Source of the DNA: Bacteroidales bacterium
GTDB taxonomy: Bacteria; Bacteroidota; Bacteroidia; Bacteroidales; Paludibacteraceae
Direction: 5' to 3'
Assembly (NCBI GenBank): GCA_900769555.1
Contig: CAAGHA010000037.1
Span: forward strand, 1-17,911
Length of the DNA stretch: 17,911 nucleotides
A program made the translations under genes and the position numbers. Within the stretch, counting starts at the first letter, position 1. Each line of letters opens with the position of its first letter. Of this stretch, positions 9,006 through 16,500 are shown piece by piece. The notes below the pieces were generated by a model. It was not told the origin of the DNA and ran no database searches. It saw nothing but the letters and a program-made list of their open reading frames with translations.

Positions 9006-9050
9006 ACATTTTTTTACATTTTATTACATTTTATATGCAAAATTTTACAT
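9006..9050. repeat. Helically phased ACATT/T-tract upstream of the giant gene
   Basis: ACATT starts at 9006, 9016 and 9026, exactly 10 bp apart, and ACAT recurs at 9047, two turns further. T-runs follow each copy. Phased A/T tracts are known to bend DNA. Here they sit just upstream of a candidate -7 box, so a curved upstream element is plausible, though AT-rich intergenic DNA can do this by chance. Confidence 0.4.
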
Positions 9051-9167
9051 ATAAATTTGTTTTTCTATTAAAATTCCCCTATATTAAACGGGATATAATC
9101 ATAAGTTAATTTGTATTTCAATGGGTAATTTATGGCGACATTTGTTCCAAATTTATAGAACTTGTCT

Positions 9168-9205
9168 AAAAAAAAACGGTGCGCCATAAAAGAATGACGC
9201 ACCGT
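9168..9205 (-). terminator. Rho-independent terminator after the GlsB-type gene
   Basis: On the minus strand ACGGTGCGTCAT (9205-9194) pairs with ATGGCGCACCGT (9187-9176) around a six-base loop. That is a 12-bp stem with one T-G wobble, followed by nine T residues (9176-9168). It starts 22 bp past the TAA of the small membrane-protein gene. It is the only terminator seen after the CotH paralog at 9536-13162, so both genes probably end here. Confidence 0.92.
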
Positions 9206-9226
9206 GAAAATTTGTTTTACTACTTG

Positions 9227-9466
9227 TTACTTACGAATTTTTGATACAATCCACAACAAGATAATTGAACCTACAGTAGCACTAATCAATTGCCAAATAA
9301 GACCTGAACCTCCAAGCCCGATTAATCCGAATAAAAATCCACCTAAAGAAGCTCCTACAATACCAATGATTAGATTCCATAATAAACCACTGCTTGCTCC
9401 TTTGAAGATTTTACTTCCCAAAAATCCTGCACATGCACCAATCAATAAAAACCAAATAAATTCCAT
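9227..9466 (-). CDS. GlsB/YeaQ/YmgE-type small stress membrane protein
   Basis: A complete 79-residue integral membrane protein of the transglycosylase-associated (GlsB/YeaQ/YmgE) family, at the usual family length. Three glycine-rich hydrophobic segments are visible at about 3-20, 28-49 and 56-74. The family hallmarks are there: IGACAGFLGSKI in the first segment and NLIIGIVGASLGGFLFGLIG in the second. The tail SKIRK is basic. Family members are inner-membrane proteins linked to general or envelope stress; the molecular activity is not established. The ATG at 9466 is 69 bp after the stop of the CotH-type gene. No terminator or clear -7 box lies between them, so it is probably co-transcribed with that gene and shares the terminator at 9168-9205. 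Confidence 0.92.
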   Translation of the reverse strand: MEFIWFLLIGACAGFLGSKIFKGASSGLLWNLIIGIVGASLGGFLFGLIGLGGSGLIWQLISATVGSIILLWIVSKIRK

Positions 9467-9535
9467 AATTATAAATTGTTAGTTAATAAATTTTCTTATC
9501 GCAATATATTATTTATCCAAACTCTTTATCTAACA

Positions 9536-12500
9536 TTATTTTTTCAAGACCTTGTACTGCAACACCTCTTTCGTGGTTACAACTTGTAGATAATAGGTTC
9601 CTAAACTTAATTGACTCACATCCAACTCACTCTTCTCCTGATTAACGGACTTCGTCAATAAGAGTCTTCCCATATTATCATACACCGAAACTGAAAGAAG
9701 TTCTACACCATTTGATTGGATATTTAAAATTGCATCGGTCGGATTCGGATAGATTTGAACCTCCGATTGTTCAATTACATTTTCCTCACTACCTACACTT
9801 GACATCTCACATAGGACGTTCGGCTTTCCGGGAGTTGGACAAAATAAATAGGTTGTAGCATCATGTACGCTCTCGATTGAATTGTCAAAGATGAAATTAT
9901 CTTTATCAAGATACCTACCGGAGGATGCGTTTTGAGGCAATTTACTATAGCTCATCTGACTAATTGGTATAATTCCCCCTTCACATTTCGCACTTAAATA
10001 AAGTCCTGTCGGGTCTGTATTAGACAGTTTAAAATCGGCGTGCAATGGTCCTCTGTAAACTGCATTGTCAGCCCAAAAACGAAGATACCCTTTCGGTGCA
10101 ATTTTCGTTGAATCGGGATGAGTAAACGGAATCATGCTTTTTCCTAAATTAGCACCATCATCCGACAAATAAAATCCTGCCAAATTGATGGTATCTTCTC
10201 CTGCATTATAAATTTCAAACCAATCGGAATGAATTCCATACTCATCAATAATATCTGTTGAAGAATCATTGCTTGGCGCCACTTCATTCAAAACAAGAAT
10301 ATCTTGATACTCAGAACAAACATCGACTTCCTCAAAGATTGCTTTTAAAGTCATATTTCCGGTAATCTCTGCGCTATACACACTACGCTCATATTTTATT
10401 GTACCCTCATCTCCGTTTTTTTCTGCTTTCATGGATAATTGCAACGTCAAATCACTGCTTTCTGAGGTGTTTTGACAAACCATGATTGCCAAGAGATTCT
10501 CTCCTTGAACGAAATCTTCTGCACTGATTGTAAATTCATCGACATCATCATTTGAATAATTATTGGCTACCTCTTCACCCTCTACTGCATCATCTGCAAT
10601 TAATTTTCGTCTGATTTCCTTTCCATTCAAATAGAGAATATATCCATCATCATGTGTCATTGTAACCAATACATTGCTTATCGCATTTTTATCTTCTACG
10701 TTAAAGGTTGTCCTAAAGTAGGCTCTCATGTATTTTTTTTTCTCATCTTCGCCAAAGTCCAAAACGGTATCGTATCCCTCATTCGGATTATCTGCAACTT
10801 TGTACCCCATCTTCCCTGCTCCATCAGACCATTCTGAGTCGTCGTAACCCGGCTTTTTCCAATCACTCTCGGGCGAGTCGGATTGGTAATAGTACTTCCA
10901 TGGTTGTTTTGCTCCTATGAGTTGAATATAACCCGACTCATCCTTCATTTCCCAATGACTGAATTTATATCCTTGAGGGGCAACTGCTTCTAATTTAATT
11001 GGATTTCCACTCACATATTTACCTTTGTAAACGGAAGAATTTACAAAATCTCCATTCATTATATATTTTGCGCCATCAACATTAGAGGAATATTCTAAAT
11101 TTACATACCCTCCTAAATCAAAATAATCAGCTGTATAGTCATACATTTTCTCAGGACGTTGCAATGCAAATTTAACCATATTTTTAGCTCCATCCATTTC
11201 TGCCAAATTTGTCCCATTTGTAAATGCACAATACTCACCCTCTACAACTTGTACCAAGCTATCCCAAACGGCTTGAACTCGTTCATTAGAAAATGTAGTT
11301 GCCAAGTGAATCAATGTTTTATTGATGAATTTTTCTTGAAATTGCGGGTTCTGAAGCAAATGCGCAAAAATGGTCACTTTCCATTTTGAATTTTCATCAA
11401 ATCTATACTTCGGATTCTCATCAAACTCAGAACCATTTGCCCAATTCACATTATTACCAAGTCCTGCCGCCCACTCAATAGAATTCAGATTTACATCACA
11501 GTAATTAGGTGAATTTGCATAGTAAAGACCTAAACCAAAATCCGTATCATAGATAATCCAACGTAATTTACCATTCTTTTTATCTCTCCATATCTTAGCA
11601 TTATTCCCCGGCCAATCGGTATTAACAATAAAGTGTTCAAACAATTGGAAATCAATATATTCATCCATATCCATGTACTTACATGCTGTTTCAAAGTAGT
11701 TGGCAGCGCCCGGAGAGTTATTTTCTAAAAATGAAACCAACGCTTTGTACCAATCCAATGTACCCACTTTGGCTTCTACACCACTCTCGTTGACCAACTC
11801 CATGTGTTCCATATCCTCTTCGTCTAATCCGTAATTAGCCTCTACATAGTCTTTGTTGGTGCGTTCACGAAGTCCCATCAAACCCTTGTATTTTCCATTC
11901 AAATAATAAGCAACCGGCTGAAATGCTTGGTAATCAATATTCATCACTTTACTCAACGATTGCATATAACCGTCTCTGATACGAACCTGACTTGCTTCGT
12001 ATGCATTTCCTCCATTTCGCAAGTGCAAACTGCTGTATTTGTTCCCCGGTCTGTCTTCGAATGGATTGACTTCTAAGTATTCTTTTGTTGAACCAACTTT
12101 TTTGCCGGCTTTAAACTTCAACGATTGTACGTCATTCTTTCTTGAACATCCTCCAATAACAGCAGCCTCCATCTCGTGCGTCATAACAGACTTCCCATCT
12201 TTTATGTACTCAAATACAACCGGACGCTTCCAATCTTGTAAAAAGTTGGCCTTCGTAATTCCTACATCTGTAAGACATTTTTGTTCTGTCGGCAATCCAT
12301 TTTCACCCACAACAAGCATACCAACCTCCGGATCTTCCAGATAATCTTTGTCAGTCGATACAGAAACGATCGGAACAGTATAACCTCCACACTCTTTATG
12401 TCTGTAATCCATATACAAGAATGTTCCTGTCAAAATCTCACTCGCCGGATAATCATCCAAAAAAGCTCTTGCTCTGATAATGGTTGTGGTATCTATTTCA

Positions 12501-13162
12501 ATTTCCGTTTTATATACGTCACTTTCTAAAGTCGGTTCTGAACCATTTGTGGTATAATAAATGGTTGCGCCTGTGGTTGGACTCTTAATTGTCACTTTAT
12601 GCTTCCCACTCTCTACCAATCCGGGAGTCAAATTCTCAAATGAAAGAGACTTTACTCTCTTATCTAATGTGTATGCCGCACTATTTTCTGCTTTGGGAGT
12701 CGGATTCATATACCCTGCTCCATCTCCATAACGTCCATAGGAGATGTGCGTATCCATTCTTGAATACTTTAATGAATCTATCTTGTTTTTTCCTTGTGAT
12801 AAGATGATTATTCCTCCATCTGAATCTAATTTATAGGGAGCATGTTTAGAAGCATCTTCTTCATCAAAAAAGAGTAAACGATAGGCTTCTGAACCTACTT
12901 TTATATCCTCTGTTATTGTCCATTCCCATTTTAACACCTGTTGGTCATCTTTTATTTTGTAGTGACTAATGGTATATCCTTTGAGCGATAGTTCATCGCC
13001 ATCATTATATAACTCCATCCATCCCGGAAAGTTGTACACTCCCTTATCCATGTAAGTAGAGATATTACAAGGCATCACTTCTGTGATTACGACCTTTGCT
13101 TGGGACGTGGTAATTAATACAAAACTAGTAATAACCAATACAATAAGTTTAAATGTTTTCAT
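9536..13162 (-). CDS. CotH-kinase-family surface protein with lamin-tail domains and type A T9SS tail (copy 2)
   Basis: A complete 1,208-residue exported protein. I chose ATG 13162 over an in-frame TTG two codons upstream because it opens a clean signal peptide (MKTFKLIVLV..., cleavage after TSQA, residue 22). The order is: lamin-tail domain (about 23-165); chitobiase/hexosaminidase C-terminal-type sandwich with YYTTNGSEPT (about 170-250); CotH kinase core (about 250-680); InlB-B-like repeat split by a jelly-roll module (about 686-950); second lamin-tail domain opening LNEVAPSND (about 957-1118); type A T9SS tail with IYPNPT and NMGRLL (about 1130-1208). CotH signatures are intact: NTDWPGNNAKIWRD with D516, and YDTDFG with D539 and D541. 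CotH proteins are atypical kinases first known from spore coats; the substrate here is unknown. It is a tandem paralog of the gene at 13595-17704, by eye identical over more than half of the kinase core. It shares that gene's -7-type box and probably its transcript with the small gene downstream. Confidence 0.92.
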   Translation of the reverse strand: MKTFKLIVLVITSFVLITTSQAKVVITEVMPCNISTYMDKGVYNFPGWMELYNDGDELSLKGYTISHYKIKDDQQVLKWEWTITEDIKVGSEAYRLLFFDEEDASKHAPYKLDSDGGIIILSQGKNKIDSLKYSRMDTHISYGRYGDGAGYMNPTPKAENSAAYTLDKRVKSLSFENLTPGLVESGKHKVTIKSPTTGATIYYTTNGSEPTLESDVYKTEIEIDTTTIIRARAFLDDYPASEILTGTFLYMDYRHKECGGYTVPIVSVSTDKDYLEDPEVGMLVVGENGLPTEQKCLTDVGITKANFLQDWKRPVVFEYIKDGKSVMTHEMEAAVIGGCSRKNDVQSLKFKAGKKVGSTKEYLEVNPFEDRPGNKYSSLHLRNGGNAYEASQVRIRDGYMQSLSKVMNIDYQAFQPVAYYLNGKYKGLMGLRERTNKDYVEANYGLDEEDMEHMELVNESGVEAKVGTLDWYKALVSFLENNSPGAANYFETACKYMDMDEYIDFQLFEHFIVNTDWPGNNAKIWRDKKNGKLRWIIYDTDFGLGLYYANSPNYCDVNLNSIEWAAGLGNNVNWANGSEFDENPKYRFDENSKWKVTIFAHLLQNPQFQEKFINKTLIHLATTFSNERVQAVWDSLVQVVEGEYCAFTNGTNLAEMDGAKNMVKFALQRPEKMYDYTADYFDLGGYVNLEYSSNVDGAKYIMNGDFVNSSVYKGKYVSGNPIKLEAVAPQGYKFSHWEMKDESGYIQLIGAKQPWKYYYQSDSPESDWKKPGYDDSEWSDGAGKMGYKVADNPNEGYDTVLDFGEDEKKKYMRAYFRTTFNVEDKNAISNVLVTMTHDDGYILYLNGKEIRRKLIADDAVEGEEVANNYSNDDVDEFTISAEDFVQGENLLAIMVCQNTSESSDLTLQLSMKAEKNGDEGTIKYERSVYSAEITGNMTLKAIFEEVDVCSEYQDILVLNEVAPSNDSSTDIIDEYGIHSDWFEIYNAGEDTINLAGFYLSDDGANLGKSMIPFTHPDSTKIAPKGYLRFWADNAVYRGPLHADFKLSNTDPTGLYLSAKCEGGIIPISQMSYSKLPQNASSGRYLDKDNFIFDNSIESVHDATTYLFCPTPGKPNVLCEMSSVGSEENVIEQSEVQIYPNPTDAILNIQSNGVELLSVSVYDNMGRLLLTKSVNQEKSELDVSQLSLGTYYLQVVTTKEVLQYKVLKK

Positions 13163-13522
13163 GGGCAATCTTGTTACAATTCGTTAACATTCGATTTTAC
13201 ACTGTTACTATCATCCAATCTTTCTCAAGTCCAAAACTCAAATCCCGAGTTTGTCAATATTTTGCTAAATTAGAAATTAAATTGGTAAAAAAAAATAATT
13301 TATGAGTTTTTTTAGAACCCTCCCCTAAATTTTATTTTGCGCATATTCGGGAGATGCTTTTGTTGGTATTTGTATTCAAGCGATTACTAAAAATCAGGGG
13401 AAGATGAGTTTGTATAGCTTCCTAAAATCTATTGACAGCAGAAAAATATAAAATCGTAATTTACAGAAGTTACATATAGATGTTTACTTCTCTTTTGGGC
13501 TGTGAACATTGGGTCCATTATC
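13163..13522. other. Intergenic region between the two CotH paralogs: leader and promoter region
   Basis: About 360 bp without a credible gene. The part nearest the downstream gene holds an approximately 95-nt leader. Near its predicted 5' end is a small perfect stem-loop (AAACTC at 13234-13239, GAGTTT at 13247-13252). The candidate -7 box is at 13265-13272. From about 13300 to 13522 I see no RNA gene, repeat or mobile-element end, only AT-rich sequence leading to the terminator of the upstream paralog. Confidence 0.6.
13265..13295 (-). promoter_or_regulatory. Candidate promoter of CotH paralog copy 2
   Basis: The minus strand reads TAATTTAGCAAAA, with TAATTTAG at 13272-13265 matching TAnnTTTG at all but one position. 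The same 13 bases occur at the same relative place before the other paralog. At the expected -33 distance there is a T-run (TTT near 13293-13295) but no TTG. The box lies 103 bp before the ATG. Confidence 0.5.
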
Positions 13523-13569
13523 AAAAAAAAGATGCCGGAGTGAGTATAATGAAACTCTTCTCCGACATC
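13523..13569 (-). terminator. Rho-independent terminator of CotH paralog copy 1
   Basis: On the minus strand GATGTCGGAG (13569-13560) pairs with CTCCGGCATC (13540-13531). That is a 10-bp stem with one wobble. A GAGT/ACTC inner stem extends it and eight T residues follow (13530-13523). It starts 26 bp past the TAA, so the two CotH paralogs are separate transcription units. Confidence 0.9.
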
Positions 13570-13594
13570 CTCGATTTAACTCTATGTTGCTACG

Positions 13595-16500
13595 TTATTT
13601 CTTCATTACTTTGTGTTGCACGACTTCACGCGTTGTTACAATTTGTAGGTAGTAGGTTCCGGATGCAAATCGACTCATATCGATCTGACCATCCATCGCT
13701 TCCACCTCTTCTGAAATCAACTTTCTTCCCATTCCATCATAAATACCAACTGATAGGATGTCGTCTTCCTCTGATTCTATATTTATGACAGACTCTGTTG
13801 GATTTGGATAGATGTGTAGGGTATTGGATAAAGCGTCATTGATAAATGTCGGTTCTCCTTGTTCATTCTCATCCATTGCATCGTAACTAAACGCATTTAT
13901 AGCCTTAATTGTATCTATTTCTGTATCATCACATTTTATTGCAAAATAGATTAATGTAGAATCCTGATTTGGTAGTTGAAGGCTTAAAAATGCTGAATCG
14001 TTCTTCATTTCTGAGTTTTCTCCAACATACAAAACAATACTATCATTAGGTGCAATATTTTTGCATCCCTTTGGAATAATACTCATTGCTAAATTGTTGA
14101 AATCAGTTGATAAATAAAGTTTTTCAGAAAAATCAATAGTATCTGTTCCATTATTTTTTATCATCAACCAATTTGGACCGGGATTTTGATTTGAAGATAA
14201 AAGTGTTACATCTAATACTTCTCTGTATAGTTCTTTTAACTCTTCACAATCCATTTCATTTGGCACAACTTCTTCAATACAAGGAGGGTTGGAACTTCCC
14301 GGAGTTGGAGACATCCATATTGTAGCATCTCCCCCTTCCTTAGGGCTATTGTCAAACACCATATACCCCTCTTGAGGATTGTTGCAAAGATAACCAACAG
14401 AGGCATTTTGAGGTAATTTATTATAACTCATCACACTTAAAGTTTGATACTTATTTCCACACTTCGCACTTAAATAAAGTCCGGTAGGTTCTGTATTTGA
14501 CAACTTAAAGTCGGCATGCAACGGACCTCTATAAATTGCATTGTCAGCCCAAAAACGAATAAATCCTTTCGGTAAAATTGTTGTGGAATCGGGATACAAT
14601 GAGGTAATTAAACTCTTTCCTAACTCATTAGGATCATCCGACAAATACAATCCCGCCAAGTTCAATGTATCTTCTCCCGAGTTGTAAATTTCAAACCAAT
14701 CTGAATGAATTCCATACTCATCCACAATATTTGTTTCCGAGTTATTGCTTGGCGCAACTTCATTCAAACTCAACACAGAATAATCCTCCAACATTTGATC
14801 GCAACTATACTCTTCAAAAATGGCTTTTAACTTCAGATTACTTGATGGTTTTCCTTGGAAAGAGCAGGATGAATCTTTATAAGTAGTCCCTTTTTTGATG
14901 TCGCGAATTGCTTTCATATCCAACTTCCAAGTCAAATCACCACTCTTAGACTCATTTTGACAAAGTACCGCTGCAAAGATATTTTCTCCGGCTAAAATGT
15001 CTGACGATTTTAAGTAAATCCTTGTTGACAAATTATTAACTTGTCCGGCTGCAATCTCTTTGCCATCTTTCAACTCTTCTGCAATATTTTTGCGACAAAT
15101 CTCTTTTCCATTCAAATAAAGAATAAATCCGTCATCATAATCAATATCTATACACAAGGAGTCAAATCCAAACTCTTTGCTCATGTCAAATGTGGTTCTG
15201 AAGTAGGCTCTCAAATATTTATCTAACGTTTTTTCGCCAAAATCCAACTGTGTATCGTAACTGGAAAGAGTTTCTTTTGTATCGTACCCCATCTTTCCTT
15301 TTCCTATCGACCATCCGGAATCGTCATAATCTGCACTCTTCCAATCGCCTTCCGGAGATTCTCTTTGATAAAAATATTTCCATTCACTCTGATCATCAAG
15401 CGGATAAGTTGACCCTACAAATCCCTCTACTTCCCAATGTTTAAAGATATAACCTTCCGGTGCAATCGGCTCCACTTTAAGATTTTTATCTAGCACTTGT
15501 TTTCCCTCGTAAGAAGATTGATTCAAAAGGTCTCCATTGATAAGGAACTTTGCCTCGTCAATGTTAGAGGATAATTTAAAGTCAATGTAACCTTTCAAGT
15601 TAAAAAATTCTTCCATGTGGCTTTGCATATAGCGCGGGCGGTCATTGGCAAAATTCAACATGTGGTCAACGCCTCCCAAATCCCCTATATTCGTTTCACT
15701 CTTTCCATATTTCTTTGCAAAGGCACAAAACTCATCCTCTACCTCGTTTTTTATTGTTCCCCAAACTTTTTTAACTTGCTCGTAGGAGAATGTGGTTCCC
15801 AAATGAATCAATGCTTTATTTACAAAACGTTCGTTAAAATATGGATTTTTGGTCAAGTGATAAAATATTGTCACTTTCCAATTAGGCTGTTGCTTTACGT
15901 AAATCCCGCTCAACTTAATTGAGTTCGACCATATGTTAGGAGTCTCTCCTATCGCAAATTTAAAGGTATTCAAATATGCGTGACAATGATTGTCATCATT
16001 GGGATACAAACCTAATCCGAAATCGGTATCATATACAATCCAACGGAATTTCCCGCCTTTGTTATCTCTCCATATTTTGACATTATTTCCCGGCCAATCT
16101 GTATTGACTATAAAATGTTCAAACACCTGATAATCGATATACTCATCCATATCAATGTATTCACAAGCCTTTTCATAATAACTTTTAGTGGTTGGATCAT
16201 TGTTTTCCAAAAATTCAATCATCTCTCTGTATCTATCATTTGTTCCATTGGAAACTTCCATTCCTGCGGAATTTTTCGCTTTTAAAAGATCAATATCATC
16301 ATCTTCCAACCCATAATTAGCTTCCACATAATCCTCATTGGTTCTCTCTCTCAAACCCATCAACCCCATATATTTTCCATTCAGATAGTAGGCTACCGGC
16401 TGATAAGCTTGGTAATCGATATTCATCTCTTTGGTCAATGATTGCATAAATCCATCTCTGACACGTACAACATTAATGTCCTCTGTATTTCCTCCATTTC

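Noticed and set aside
9148..9155. Third TAnnTTTG match between the GlsB terminator and the giant gene
   Set aside because: It lies very close to the upstream terminator, has no -33 element and would imply a leader of about 250 nt. Two nearer matches are better candidates.
13480..13788. Plus-strand 102-codon frame covering the terminator and 3' end of CotH copy 1
   Set aside because: It overlaps a strong minus-strand terminator and the conserved T9SS tail in antisense. The composition looks like a shadow frame.
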